Positions 12,661 through 24,229 are shown, numbered from the stretch's first letter. The stretch is 64,000 nucleotides of DNA from Epiperipatus broadwayi (GCA_028023455.1 JAQFVV010012508.1:2413877-2477876), one strand, 5' to 3'. Notes: generated from the sequence alone by a model not told the origin. Numbers and translations are program-made.

Positions 12661-13104
12661 TAAATGGAAATATAAATTCCAATAAATGGCTAATGATTAA
12701 TGAACAGAAAATTATATAATATACATTTATACAGGAAGGGGGGTGTGCCTTAAAAATATTGTATGGTTTTAATAGTTTATGGTTAATTTTATATGAGATA
12801 ATTGTTACAATGTAGATTGTAAGTGTAAATTAGTTCAAGCACATTGAAAAGGCAAAAATTTATATTTGCCAAAAAGAGCTTTTATATATATGATTATTAT
12901 TATATATACAATTGCTGTTATATAAAGATATTTTATATTATATCATATGATTTATTTAAAGCCAGATATGTAATTAGATAAATAGGTGAAATGAAATGAG
13001 GAAACAAATGGTAATAAAAATAAATTTATTTACGTAAATATAATTAATATAATATAGATGTAATAAACACTGCCATACTTCCACATTCTTTTTAAATTCA
13101 TATA

Positions 13105-13375
13105 GTAAAAGATAAATGACCCCCAAGATGCATTTCGTGCTGAACCAGCACTCATCAGTTGGACCATCTCTCATATATATCTCTATTACATGAAGAGTAT
13201 TTATCTAGAGTAAATTGTTCCATTTTCATTTACCATTGTCAAACTTCCCTACACTCACAACGTTGATGCCATCCATTTCAGATAAATAGAATAATTACTA
13301 TTACTAATCATTATCAAAAACTAGAGATTATCTCTAGCACAGTGGTAAATGAAAATGTAACAATTAACATAATAT
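13105..13375 (-). mobile_element. Hammerhead-ribozyme SINE element (reverse copy)
   Basis: Reading the minus strand, the conserved block (TGGTAAATGAAAATG-AACA) is followed by TTTACTCTAGATAAATACT, an AT spacer, the hammerhead and a downstream GGTCATTTATCTTTT segment. This is the same order as the copy at 6.8-7.05 kb. A second inverted TGGTAAATGAAAATGTAACA block at 13340-13365 makes the upstream part a foldback. Confidence 0.65.
13116..13170 (-). ncRNA. Hammerhead ribozyme with perfect core
   Basis: On the minus strand the core reads CTGATGA (13152-13158), a 6-bp helix II (GTGCTG with CAGCAC, loop GTT), then GAAA. Next come ATGCAT, which can form a two-pair helix III with a GC loop, and the cleavage base C. 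Inner helix I is CCAA with TTGG. Outer helix I is weak in this copy. The core and helix II are the cleanest in the window; ATGCAT is also self-complementary and could pair between two molecules. Confidence 0.75.
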
Positions 13376-14300
13376 AGAAACATTAAATAATAATAAATGC
13401 ATAGATAAATAACTCAATAAATGGTATATGTATATTTCATAATTTAACTATTGTATGTTTTCTATTAGTTTCACAAAAATTAATAAATAATTATTTATTT
13501 TAAATAAATTGATATGGATGAAAAATATATTATAATCCTAAACTTATATATATATATGGATTCACTTCAGGACAAAGACATGCATATTCGTTCATATTTT
13601 TTACTTATTCCGCACTCAAACTATGTCCTTTGAAAGAGATATTACTTGTAGATATTTTATTTATAAAGTTGAGCAGAGATATTATAAGGTTTAAACCATA
13701 CATTTCTCTCTCTCTTTTTTTTTTTTTATTAAACATTTGCATTGCAAATTAAAATATTCTTCCCAATACCCGTCATCTTATATGATAAATGCAAATAAAT
13801 TATAAAGCTCAGAAGTGTAAATGATTATTTTAAATACTGTATATTAAATTTCATAAAATAATTGTTTATTAATTGATATCATCTTTACATCCTGATATTA
13901 GATATAATTCAATGGTAATCTTTTCTTTTTTTTTAATTTTGATAATAGAAATATGTCTACCCCATTTTTAATGTCATCTATATTTTATTTTATTGAAAAA
14001 AAATTAATATTCAGTAATTCTTTAAATAATGAAAATATACATTAATGAAATTTTATATTTGTATTTTAAATCAATTACTTGATTCATTTAAAAATCATTA
14101 AAATATTTTTTTAAAAAAAAAAAAAAAAAACTTTTATCATACATATTTTTTTATCCAATGATTTTCTTCATTCTTCAGACCCAAATTACCACTTAATAAG
14201 TTGAATTCGTATCTAAATTTTCAGTTGTTCTTTGCTTATACTGAAGATTAGACATTTGTAATCCAACTAAATGAAAGCAAGTTGTGAAAAGGTTTAATTA
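13376..14300. other. Unrecognised AT-rich stretch
   Basis: No gene or named repeat recognised. It contains a CTCTCT/T run near 13707-13730 and an A18 run near 14113-14130. Confidence 0.4.
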
Positions 14301-14316
14301 TTCTCCGGTTCCTCAG

Positions 14317-14495
14317 GAATGCAGTCTATGATGAAAATAGAGGGACTCATCCTCTTCTCTTGCCATTATCTCTTAACCTGCGATAAGATTGATGATTACC
14401 AAATTAGAAATAAATATGTGAAATTGTTGGAATGTGTGTGTGCTTGCACTGATATACTACCGTGCACACTTTCATCTATTCCACAATCATTCTGA
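14317..14495 (+). CDS. Candidate 3'-terminal exon, unknown protein
   Basis: A pyrimidine-rich stretch ending in AG (TTATTCTCCGGTTCCTCAG, 14298-14316) precedes a 58-codon open frame beginning at an ATG at 14319 and stopping at 14493-14495. Its composition is less AT-biased than its surroundings and it includes a Cys-rich segment (ECVCACTDILPC). A poly(A) signal follows at 14580-14585, with GT-rich DNA after it. In another frame the same exon would read NAVYDENRGTHPLLLPLSLN and then stop. I recognise no family, and chance cannot be excluded for so short a frame. Confidence 0.25.
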
Positions 14496-14579
14496 TTTTG
14501 CTGTTGAGGACTAATGATATGCCCTTATATTTTGTTCTTGTATAACCATGTTTGCATAGGGTTTTGCTAAGCTGCTCTC

Positions 14580-14585
14580 AATAAA
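14580..14585 (+). terminator. Poly(A) signal AATAAA
   Basis: An AATAAA hexamer 85 bp after the stop of the candidate exon, followed at 14620-14650 by a T/GT-rich tract (TTGTTTTCTTTTTGTTGTTG), which is the usual order for a cleavage and polyadenylation site. AT-rich DNA contains many chance AATAAA hexamers, so support is modest. Confidence 0.3.
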
Positions 14586-14599
14586 GAGATTAACAAACT

Positions 14600-16380
14600 A
14601 ATAGTATGATTTATTAGTGATTGTTTTCTTTTTGTTGTTGTTTGTAATTACTTCATTAATGTATTACGCTAAGAGTGTCAGTCTTGATTTATAATTCCAA
14701 GTAAAATGCGACCATAAATATTTAAATAGGTGTTTGATTTATCCTTGGCTTTTTTTTTTCTTCCTAAGTTTCAATTTTGTTCATTGCTTCTAATATTTGT
14801 GGTTTCACTTTTTCCATTTGGTTTCCGATATTGATCTCGGATTCATGTTACTTCTTGATTTAATTCTTTCTTGATATATTTAAATATCTTTTGACCTTGG
14901 TGGCAATCCGCTTATGCATTTTCTACCTATTTCAGTTTTTTTGTTCGCTTTTGGGTTTTTTTTTAAAACACCCATATCCTGTTTTTTCCTTGAGTAATTT
15001 TGTCTCGTTTTGATGCATGTTTTGAGCCATCTTTTCTTTCATTTGGTTGCATTTTGTAATAACTCAAATTATATTTGCATCATATCTTGTTTGATTTTAT
15101 ATTTTAAGACACTATTTGAATCGTATTTTGATTTATACATTATCATTTAAGGTATTTAAATCACTCGTAATAATTTTATTCCCATTTGACTCTTTTTCTA
15201 TGTTGTTGGCCCTACTTGTTGCTTTTTAATGATAAAATATTTAATGTTTTTATTTTTCTTAGTAAATATTTAAATTTCATTTAAATATTTTTCTCATATG
15301 TTGGGTTTTCCTGGAATATTTGAATACATTTTACTTTCTCTTTTCCAACCTTATTTGAAACCATTAATTATAAATAACTAAAATTTAATCCTTTAAATTA
15401 AAATTTATGCAATTTTTATTTCTTCTCATGTAGTTTACAATTTACATTAAAAAAGTTTTTAATTACAACCCTTTGAACTTTTGTATTTCTTCATCATTTT
15501 AATAAATAAAAAAAACATAAATCTTGAATATTATAACTTAGAGTCAGCCATATTGTTTATACCTTATGTTTGGAAGCCCTTGAAAATGGATAATTTATAA
15601 TAGCTGGCAATCTTTCTGGCAGGAAAACTATGTAAGCACCCATTATTTACATATATTATAGTAAAATATTTGTAAAATACAATGAAGTCTCACATAACGG
15701 AGGTTTATAAAGGAAATAACTAGAACGACCCTTTTTTTCATTGAATTAAAACATATCTTTGCAACATAATGATTATTTTTCGATTTACTTTATTTGCCTG
15801 TTTCTATCTCTAGCAATTAAAATGTGCATATACTATAATAATTTTAGCCATGAACCATAAAAGCAGAATTTGAAAATTGATTAAGGTTGATGTCAAACAA
15901 AAAAAAAAGAAATCAAATGAAATTATAATTAAATGATGGAAATCCATGTGCTAAAATTTAATTGTCAATTTAGTTTGCGTACTTTTTTAAATGTATATAT
16001 TATTTAAATATGCTCTTATGTGTGTATACTGTAATAATTTTAGCTGTGAGACAAAAAGTAGAATTTGAAACTGATTAAGATTGACATCAAGAAAAAAAAA
16101 ATTCAATGGCAGAAAATTAAATCAATAAGCGCTATTGGCTAAAATGGAAACCATATGTCGAAAACATTTCAGAACATTAGACATCTTTATCACATTTTGT
16201 GAGTTTATTTACATTTTCTTCTGCAATTTGTTACAACTTTTTTTTTAATTACTATCTAGAGGACATTAAAAACTGATCATTATTGAAAAGAAAAAAAAAG
16301 ATCATTACTAAAAGAAAAAACTGTAATAGTTTGTGATTCCATTTTCGAATATGGTGTGGCAAAATTAACAATTTATAGCA
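14600..16380. other. Unrecognised AT-rich stretch
   Basis: No recognised gene. A block near 15830-15960 recurs in altered form at 16010-16130 (ACTATAATAATTTTAGC, then AGCAGAATTTGAAA-TTGATTAAG), suggesting an old local duplication of about 190 bp spacing. Confidence 0.4.
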
Positions 16381-16390
16381 TTTTAAATGA

Positions 16391-16711
16391 ATGAATAGTG
16401 AAAAGAATTTCAGTTTGAATAATTTAGTTGTCATACAACTAATCGAAACTCTTTTGTTAATGCGGATTAATCGAAATCAAATGTCAGATAATAGCATTAA
16501 AGGGGCAATCATTTGCAAAAACATCAAGCATTGTTTAAATGACTTTTTGTCAAATACTGTTCAGAAGATTGCTGGCAGAATATGGTTCTCCAGATTCAGG
16601 AAAAGAACTGGTTCACACATTATACGACATCGTGAAGCCGCTAGCATAGATAGTACCTCTGTAAATGTATTAAACGTCCACACTGCTGCACATTCTTTTC
16701 AACTCGTATGA
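16391..16711 (+). pseudogene. pogo/Tigger-like transposase N-terminal fragment
   Basis: A 106-codon open frame contains WFSRFRKRTGSH followed by HREAASIDS. This resembles the CENP-B-type DNA-binding domain of pogo/Tigger transposases, where a conserved W(F/L)xRFKxRHG motif is followed by GEAA. The preceding segment (NSIKGAIICKNIKHCLND) fits the helix before that motif. The DDE catalytic domain is absent, so this is a fragment. The assignment rests on motif resemblance only. Confidence 0.5.
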
Positions 16712-16796
16712 CTTGAAAAGAATGTGTGGTGGTGTAATATATTTATAAAGATATTACATATGGGACTGAGACACGTGAATAACTCCATGTATGTGT

Positions 16797-16975
16797 TTAA
16801 TTAACAAGATATATTAATCTTTAATTGAAGCTTAAAATTTATATTTGGGCTAGAGACAATCTCTAGTTTCATAAATGATTAGTAAAACTCATGACTGTAT
16901 TTATCTGGAGTGGTTAGTGTCAAAGTTTTGGGCGGAGTAAGTTTGACACTTATAATTCAAAATTTAACAATAGTA
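16797..16975 (+). mobile_element. Body of the hammerhead-SINE family, no ribozyme
   Basis: Contains the family blocks AAGATATATTAATCTTTAATT, GGGCTAGAGACAATCTCTAG, TGTATTTATCTGGA and AGTTTGACA in the same order as at 56215-56375 and 58330-58480. No hammerhead core follows within this copy. Confidence 0.5.
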
Positions 16976-17393
16976 TCACTGCTGAATATTATAAGAAAAT
17001 GGAAATCCTAGAACCATCAATCTGAATTTTTATTGGAATACGTAAGTTTGCTTGTTTTAATTTTATGCTTTTAAAAGATATATATTTTAAAAAAATCTGA
17101 ACTGTGCAGTATGTTACAACAATTAGTTTTTTAAACGTATTTATATATTTGAATTTTTTTTTCTTTGTATGATATCGTTAGTTTAAGCTGGGACTCTGGA
17201 GCAGTTCTCCCTAAATATATATATATTTTAACATAAGTTATAACAAACAGGCGATGGAAACCAATTAATTCATTATAGCAGATTCCAATATATTTAAATT
17301 ACTAAAGAGATAAAAAAATAATAATTAAAATATGATTACTAAATATTTTATTTTAAAACTTCTAGCTATAGGCCAGGCCTAATTAAAATTATT

Positions 17394-17567
17394 AACTAGA
17401 TTATTGAATAATATTTCTGTTGTGTAACTCTCACTACACCACTCTCACGCAAGATAGGGATTGGTTTCTATCAGCAAATCAGTTCCTACATTCCGTGAGA
17501 ATGATCCAGTGAAAGTTACACTACAGAAATATTTATTAAATGGATAATCTAGTCTAGTGAATGATTA
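17394..17567. mobile_element. Short MITE with inverted terminal arms
   Basis: The left arm (ACTAGATTATTGAATAATA..., 17395-17450) is complementary, with mismatches, to the right arm (17500-17567, ending ATGGATAATCTAGT). Both contain the AATATTTCTGT-GTGTAACT block. The middle is about 50 bp. No coding capacity is present; superfamily unknown. Confidence 0.6.
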
Positions 17568-17804
17568 ATAAAAATTATTATTAACCACATTTTGTTTTCC
17601 TGCATCAAGTAACTACTATCAAATGAATAAAAAAACTATTAATTTTATTATTTTTATTTACTATCTACATAAGTATTCTTTATCATAATATAACAAATGA
17701 AATGATGTAGGTTTTTCAAGAAGGCACTACTGCAAGACATGTGCTTATATAAATCGGCTTTCATATTATTTTGTTTTCCAACCATATATTATTGAGCTGT
17801 ATGA

Positions 17805-17911
17805 ATTTTTTTTCCATGTGTCAAAGCATCGGCCAGGAAGTGAACCCGCAAACCTGGAACAACTGCTTGTAAGGCAGCTGTGCTGACCACTCGGCCACCA
17901 ATGCTCGACTA
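17805..17911 (-). mobile_element. tRNA-derived SINE copy
   Basis: On the minus strand the head reads GTGGCCGAGTGGTCAGCACA (A box), a GCTGCCTTACAAGCAGT anticodon arm, and GCGGGTTCACTTCCTGGCC (B box), followed by GATGCTTTGACACATGG and an A tract. This is the clearest copy of the class II tRNA-like family in the window. Confidence 0.75.
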
Positions 17912-18172
17912 GTATGAATTTTATTTGTTGAATTCATATCAAAAGGTCATTTATATTGAGTGTATCACTTGAATTTTTTGAATGTGGTATAGTCAAAATA
18001 AATTATAGAACAAGTCAAACTTGCCAATCTGCAGATATCAAAACATAAATGATAGATATAAACAAAAATAAAGATGCATTATATGTTATTCCACTTTTAT
18101 TGTTAAAAGGAAGTTGTCTTGACATCAGGTTGAGATTGTTGATTGTTGTTATTAATATTGGGATTGTCAAAG

Positions 18173-20436
18173 TCATAAGTTCCCAAACTTTTTCGGGACA
18201 TCGACCACTTTCCAGACATGCATTTTATAATGCCCCCCCACTCGCATTATAACAGTTTTCCATGTTCGATCTGTTTGATATTTTTGAAGTAAATAGAAAT
18301 TAATAATACATTATTGCTTATGCCGTTAAATTATTGGAAAAGTAGTAGCCAATATGTACTTCATCTTGGAACACAGTTATTGCTATACCAATTTTGATGA
18401 AACGTAGCCCATATGTCAAGATTGTAAAGTATATGCTTGAATAATATTATGGCAGTTGTATACGATAATTTAAATATGAAAATTCGGAATACATATTAAG
18501 AGATTGCATTACATTAGTAACCATTCTATTATAATAATTAAAACACCATCAAATATATTACAAAATTGTTTGTTTCAAACTTATACAGTAAAAATACAAA
18601 GCAAAAATAAATTAATGTGAAGAATGAGCCTCATGCAGTTTTAAAAATTTGTTAATATCGTAAATTGCCATGCTCAGTTATATGCAATTGGTTCATTTTC
18701 TTAGTAAATTTGCTACAGCACTAAACCCATGCTCGGCAAATAAGAAGATGGAAATGCAATTAAAATTTTTTGCATTATTTCCCATAATCCAGGGTACAAA
18801 GTCGTTGGTATTGATTTTTTAAGCCAGAACTCTTGGTATTCACTTTTGAATTTTGTTTTTAGTTCTTTATTTGCTGTGAGTTCTATGAGTTTCCACTTGT
18901 AAATTTGATAATCCTGCTGTGTTTACATATGAGAAAGGATCTAGAACCCAATTTGGTATATTCAGGTTTAGAATATCCTTGCATTACTCATTGAAATCAG
19001 TACGGAGAACCTCCAAGGGTTGGCAGTACGTAAGTAAATATTCATTTTTGAGAGAGACTGTTAATAAATTTGAAAAGTGGTTATATTCCCTTCAGCCTAC
19101 ATTCTGCTTGAACTGAAGAAGTTTTCCCACAAAAGCAGCAATAATGTTTTTTGACCTCATTAAATATTTTATAGAGGTCTGTTAATAAGTGATGTCATTT
19201 TTGGATATAATCAGGTTAGCCCCAATCCATCCCTTCTGTTTTTAGGAACTCTAGTACTGAATCAAACAAATTGTAAAATCAATTCAGACATATACCTTTT
19301 GAAAGCCAATGAACTTCTGTGTGTTGCAGCATACAATTGAAATTTTTCATCGTTTTCCCCACAGAGCTTTGGCTAAACAATCTGCCTCGATGAATTGCTT
19401 CTAATTTTGTTGACTGCTCTAATAATATAATGGAGCGACATATGCAGACGTTCATTTAAATTCTTTGTAACTAAATGTTGACGATGAAGAATACAATATA
19501 TAAAAAGTACATTTTGTACTGCTTGTTTCAAATGCACTATTAAAGCCTTGTGGCGCCCTGTCATTGCTGGAGTACCATCAGTAGCAGCAGACAAAATATT
19601 ATGAATAGGAATGTCTTGCTCTTGAAAAAAACTTAAATATAGATTCTCCCTTTGTATCCACTTCCAAATTTTTAGCAAATAATTCTTGACAAACTTTTTC
19701 TTTTATGAATCGTATTTATGATGAAAGTAGTGCTTCATTATTTGGGAGAGTTGATTCATCGAGTTGAATGGAAAATTGGCATGTCTTCAAATAATCGCCC
19801 AATGATTTTTCGACATCTTCAGCCATTTCATCGATTCTTCTTTGTGCTGAATTATTACTCAAAGGAATTTTCCTGATGATATCTGATGCTAGCTTATGAA
19901 ACACTGTTTATTACTTCTTTTATTGCTGGAAAGATTAATTTCTCACCAATTGTGTGTGGTTTTCCTATTTTTGTGATTAATAATGAAATGTTATAAGAAG
20001 CTTGTAATCTGTCATTATCTTGTTTAGTGGACAATGCAAAAAGTTTTGTTATAGTTGAACGTTTAAAATATTTTTCTTCTAGTATTTGTAAATAGGACAA
20101 ATCTTTATCCTTTTTGTCATCATGCATTTTAGTCGAATGCTCCTGTAATAGAAAGCTTCATTGTTTCATTTGAAAATACTTTTTGGCAAATCAAACACAT
20201 AGGTAATAATTGGTTCATAGGAGACTCAATAAAGCCATATTTTAAATACTCAATAGTGTATTGTCAACATTTCTTAGAGTCAGACATAATGAAGTAATAA
20301 AATTTGTAACAATATTCACAAAATAAAAGATTTAATTTACGCTTTGTATGGCTCCACTTATCTACACACTTTCAACTGATGTTTGTTGGCAAAGCATACA
20401 AAAAATAATGAAAATTATTTCTAAACCATTGGTATT
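18173..20436 (-). mobile_element. hAT transposon, ZBED5/SCAND3-like, near full length
   Basis: A broken transposase gene (annotated separately) fills most of this interval. The plus-strand left end reads CATAAGTTCCCAAACTTTTT (from about 18173), close to the CAGTGGTTCCCAAACTTTTT type of hAT terminus. At the other end TTTCTAAACCATTGG (about 20421-20434) gives a degenerate inverse of it. I could not confirm an 8-bp target duplication. The GC-rich GCCCCCCCACT motif after the left end is also usual for this group. Confidence 0.6.
18612..20287 (-). pseudogene. hAT transposase pseudogene (ZBED5/SCAND3-like)
   Basis: Runs on the minus strand from MSDSKKC (ATG at 20285-20287) to a C-terminal LHEAHSSH and stop at 18612-18614. 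Recognised parts in order are: a BED-type zinc finger region (MCLICQKVF, then EHSTKMH); GKPHTIGEKLIFPAIKEVI; IPLSNNSAQRRIDEMAEDVE; QLDEST with the first catalytic Asp; AATDGTPAMTGRHKALIVH with the second; HRQHLVTKNL; and the hATC dimerisation region (FWLKKSIPTT, AEHGFSAVANLL). An early TGA follows KKC, and at least five frameshifts or stops break the rest. Length (about 560 codons) is near the family norm, so this is an old, almost complete copy. Such proteins are often mis-annotated as host ZBED5 genes. Confidence 0.85.
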
Positions 20437-20941
20437 TGTAGATTTGAAATCCAGCCCGAATCAACTTGTTTGAGATACTATCGTACTAGTGCTGTGAACA
20501 AATCACTGCGAGTATTCATATTTCTATCGAAACATGCTGAATTTCGTGAATTTCCTATGTAATAGTTGTCTGATATACTACTAGTTAAGACTCATCTGCT
20601 GGGTGGATAGACTAAAGCCTGTATGACACAATCAATTTTTACAATAGCAAAAAATGAATAATTTTTTTAAGTATATAAGAAATTGAAGTTAAAATATCTT
20701 GTATGACACTTCAATTTTTTATGTTGCACGCAAGCTCATTTTATTCGTTCGACCATAGCATTGTCCGAATAATTAATAAATAAAATAATTACCCCAGATA
20801 TAAATATTAAATCTACAAAACAATAGCAAGTTTTGAATAATATTTGCTTTGTTTTTTCCCTCTAGTTAGCAATATAAGTTGGTACTAATTAGGCTAACTT
20901 AAATTTACGATTTTATTTCTTTCTTGCCATTATTATTTTTA

Positions 20942-20946
20942 CTCTT
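20942..20946 (+). other. Target-site duplication, left copy (CTCTT)
   Basis: CTCTT immediately precedes the 5' LTR and is repeated at 26192-26196 directly after the 3' LTR. A 5-bp duplication is the usual length for Gypsy-type integrases and fixes both LTR ends. Confidence 0.9.
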
Positions 20947-21559
20947 CGCAGTATTCAAGGTCAAGGTATACATATGTAATGTATAATAAATATGTAAAAT
21001 AATAATAATACTTGTATAATAATAAGAGTATGTAAAATAAGAATAATAATTGTATAATAATAAGAGTACAATAATAAATGTAGAATAAAAGTAATAACTC
21101 TAAAATATAATGAATATGTAAAATAAGAATAACTGTATAGCAATTATGTATAACGATTGTGTAAAATTATAATGTTGTTAAATCATAGAAAGCCCAGCTG
21201 ACCTTATAGGGTCAGAAAACTGTGTAAAATACCATATATGGTGAGAAATGTAAAAACACTGCGTGTATGTGAAAACACCATATATGGTTAGGAATATAAA
21301 AAACTCCAGAAGTCTTGAGGGGTATATAAACCCCCATAACCTGATCTAATTGTTCTGAGTTTTAATTATAAGTCAGACTCCTGCCTCTGTAAGTCCAAAA
21401 GCAGGACTAGGGTATTTATATGCAGGTCACCACAACCTTTTATTATTTTATTACGCCTTATAATTGTATATAGTTAAAATTATTCGTATTAAACTATAAT
21501 CTTACCATCTCAATTCTGCCTTTTTCCATTTATTTACTTGCTGGTCATAAGACACAGCA
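20947..21559 (+). repeat. 5' LTR of Gypsy-type retrotransposon
   Basis: 613 bp, matching the 3' LTR at 25569-26191 (623 bp). It begins CGCAGTATTCAAGG, where the 3' copy has TG, and ends ...GACACAGCA. By eye the two LTRs differ by about 18 substitutions and three small indels, roughly 3%. A TATA box lies at 21323-21329 inside a GGGGTATATAAACCCCC palindrome. The first 250 bp are AT-rich imperfect repeats (AATAATAATTGTATAATAATAAGAG). Confidence 0.95.
21323..21329 (+). promoter_or_regulatory. LTR promoter TATA box
   Basis: TATATAA sits centrally in a short GC-containing palindrome, with the same element at 25947-25953 in the 3' LTR. It is the likely pol II start signal for the element's genomic RNA. 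Confidence 0.6.
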
Positions 21560-21560
21560 A

Positions 21561-21580
21561 ATTGGCGCAGTTGACACAGG
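21561..21580 (+). other. Primer-binding-site candidate
   Basis: ATTGGCGCAGTTGACACAGG starts within two bases of the 5' LTR end, where the minus-strand primer site is expected. The TGGCGC start is common to Gypsy-type elements. I cannot assign the priming tRNA with confidence. Confidence 0.5.
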
Positions 21581-21724
21581 AATCGAATCTGAAAGAAAGT
21601 GGCAGTCAATACAGGAATGGAACTGCATTAAAAATTGGCTCGGTCATCACAGGATCGAATCTGGAAATAATTGCCTAAACAGCAAGCTGAGACAAATCGT
21701 AAATGGATTTGAATCAATAGAGAA

Positions 21725-22406
21725 ATGGCGAGCATATCGCAAGTTTCTATTTGCGAATTTTATGTAAAAGATCCGAGTGATTGCTGTATGTTCAGAGGAT
21801 AAAAAACTACTTTATACTAAATAGTATTACCGAGAATACTGTAAAAGTAACCTCATTTCTTTGCTTTGCAGGCCAGAGGGTAATCGAAATAGTGAACAAA
21901 CTGTGGAAATTCGCCGGAGACGCAGAAATACGATTAGCTCGTAACACAGCTAAATGAATATTTCAATCCCCAGCCATCCAGGTTTATTGCTCGATTGCAC
22001 TTTAGGGGCAGAAGGCAAAGAAAGAATGAGAAAATAAAAGAATATGACATTGGTTTAAGAGAGATGGCAAAACCATGCCTTTATGGTAAATATTTAGAAG
22101 CAGCTCTTCTCGAACAGCTATTATATGGAATAATTGATTACCAGTTTAGGCAGATCTTATTAGCAATAAAAGATCTAACTTAACAAAGAAGCTATCAGAC
22201 TTGGAACAGCTTATGAACTACTGCTTGACCAAGCGAGAGAGTTCAGAAGTTTCACGAGACCAGAACCACATCAAGATACAATTTTTAAAATGTCTGAAGT
22301 TAATCCCAAAACCGATAAACAAATTAAATGTTTCCGATGTAGAAAAATCGGTCACAAACCCCGTGATTGCAATATGGCAGAAACTGAAAGTTATCGGAAA
22401 ATAACT
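21725..22406 (+). pseudogene. Gypsy gag relic with CCHC zinc knuckle
   Basis: Starts at an ATG at 21725 (MASISQ) and is broken by several stops before a readable capsid-like segment (about 21940-22180, with NEYFNPQPSRFIARLHFRG). A nucleocapsid knuckle CFRCRKIGHKPRDC at 22329-22370 fits C-x2-C-x4-H-x4-C exactly. At least three frame changes are needed to connect the parts. Gag would package the element's RNA in cytoplasmic particles. Confidence 0.8.
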
Positions 22407-22517
22407 GAGTATCCCGAAAGATGGTACCACCATACAAAGCCTAACAGAGATCTTGCGTGCGAAGTGATGGAAAGTAGCTACATAAAAAGTGCTACTATAG
22501 ACTAAACTGATCAAATT

Positions 22518-23815
22518 ATGATAAATGTAAAACTAATCGGCAAGCCAATAACCATGGAAATTGATAGCAGAGCAGGGATATCGCTGATAAAGAGTAAAGA
22601 TTGGGAAAGACTAATCCAGAATTTAAAATTCCCTCCAAGGATAGAGAAGACTCAACTCAAGGCCTGGGATGCTAATAAAAATCCCATAAGGATATTAGGA
22701 GTTGCAAATGTAAAGGTAGAAACAACGAAAACCAAAGAAATACTACCAATATATATCGTGAACGGAGATATTAATCTGATCATAGGCCGTGAGTAGTTTG
22801 CACCCCTAGGCATAAAAATATGCATTATAAAAAAAATCGACATAGAATCGCAAGTCAAAAATAACTACCCCAACTTGTTCAAAAAAGAACCTGGAAAACT
22901 AAAAACCTCGCCTGTAGATATAGAGTTAAGAGATAGAGCAAAACCTATTTTAACAAAGCCTCGGAAAATATCTATAGCCCAGCAAAGAAAGGTTGAGGAA
23001 AAACTAGATGAACTAACAGAACAAGGAATATTGAAACCAGTTGAGAATACAGAGTGGGCTACTCCCATAGTAATAGTGGAAGGAGCAAAGGGTGGGATTA
23101 GAATTTGTGGTGACTATCGTACTACTGTAAATAGATATTTAAATAAAAGCCAATACCCAGTACCGAATGTGAGAGAAGTCTTAGCCTCCATGGAAAAAAT
23201 ACGCACTTTGCCAAACTGGATTTGAATAGCGCTTTTCATCAAGTACTTGTAACCAAGGAAACTGCCGAGATTTTGACGATCACAACTCACAGAGGGTTAT
23301 TCAACTACAGTAGGTTACCTTTTGGAATCACAACAGTTCCAAATATATTCCAGGCAAAAATGAATTCGCTACTCAGAAGCATGAATGGAGTCATCCCATA
23401 TTTTGATGATATACTAATAATGGCAAACTCCAAAGAAGCATTGAAACACAGAGTGATGAAAACTTGCTAACAGCTCTACAAATTTGTAGCTAGATTAAAT
23501 CCTGAGAAATGTATTTGGAATACAAAGGAACTTAAATTCCTCGGACATTTGATCAATAAGCATGGGAAAAAACCCGCACCTGAGAAAGTGAAGGCTGTAA
23601 AAGAAGCATCACGTCCGAAAAATATTAAGGAACTTAAACTATTTTGAAACATTCTTAAAAGGCAAGGCTCACGTTGTCCAACCTTTATATAACCTGCTAA
23701 AGAAAAACGAAGTATGGAACTGGGGGTGCAATCAAGAGAAAGCATTTGAGCAAGCCAAAGCCTTACTAACATCTGAAGACTCCTGATACATTGTGATAAC
23801 AAGCAAGAAGTCACG
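22518..23815 (+). pseudogene. Gypsy protease and reverse transcriptase relic
   Basis: The protease segment begins near 22518. Its active-site region reads EIDSRAGISLI, with Arg where the invariant Gly of D-(S/T)-G should be. An in-frame TAG at 22794-22796 follows IIGRE. The RT continues in the same frame with ICGDYRTTVN, then a frameshift at an A6 run near 23195, then KLDLNSAFHQ (first catalytic Asp), RLPFGITTVPNIFQ and YFDDIL (catalytic Asp pair). The connection domain (KFLGHLINKHGKKPAPEKV) follows in another frame. Catalytic RT residues are intact although the reading frame is not. Confidence 0.9.
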
Positions 23816-24190
23816 CTAACAACGGATGCATCAGAATATGGATTGGGAGCTGGAATCTGTCATTCATCAAAACATGGTGATCGCCCCATAGCATATGCCT
23901 CCCAAACTCTAACGGTAGCTGAAAGAAACTACAGTCAGCTGGATAAGGAAGCACTCACTATAATTTTCAGAATTAAAAAGTTTTACCAATATCTCTATGG
24001 ACGAAAATTTAAAGCCATTACCGATCACAAACCCCTACTGGGAATATTAGCGAAGGATCGAACAATACCTGATCACGTAAGCCCTCAAATGATTCGATGG
24101 CTAGAATTCTTATCAGCATATGACTACGAGCTTGCGTACGAGAAGGGAAAAAAATAGCGCATGCCGACGCATTATCCAGGTCTCCAGATA
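23776..24190 (+). pseudogene. Gypsy RNase H domain
   Basis: Shows TLTTDASEYGLGAG (catalytic Asp), YASQTLTVAERNYSQLDKEA (catalytic Glu) and ITDHKPL (catalytic Asp). After a slip in an A7 run near 24150 it reads HADALSRSPD. All metal-binding residues of the retroviral-type RNase H fold are present. The frame break falls at a homopolymer, as in the RT. Confidence 0.9.
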
Positions 24191-24229
24191 AAGCTGAAAT
24201 GCCTAGGACAGAAACCTACATAAACCATA

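Noticed and set aside
22218-23814. Minus-strand frames opposite the Gypsy gag-pol region
   Set aside because: All are antisense to recognisable gag, protease or RT segments on the plus strand.
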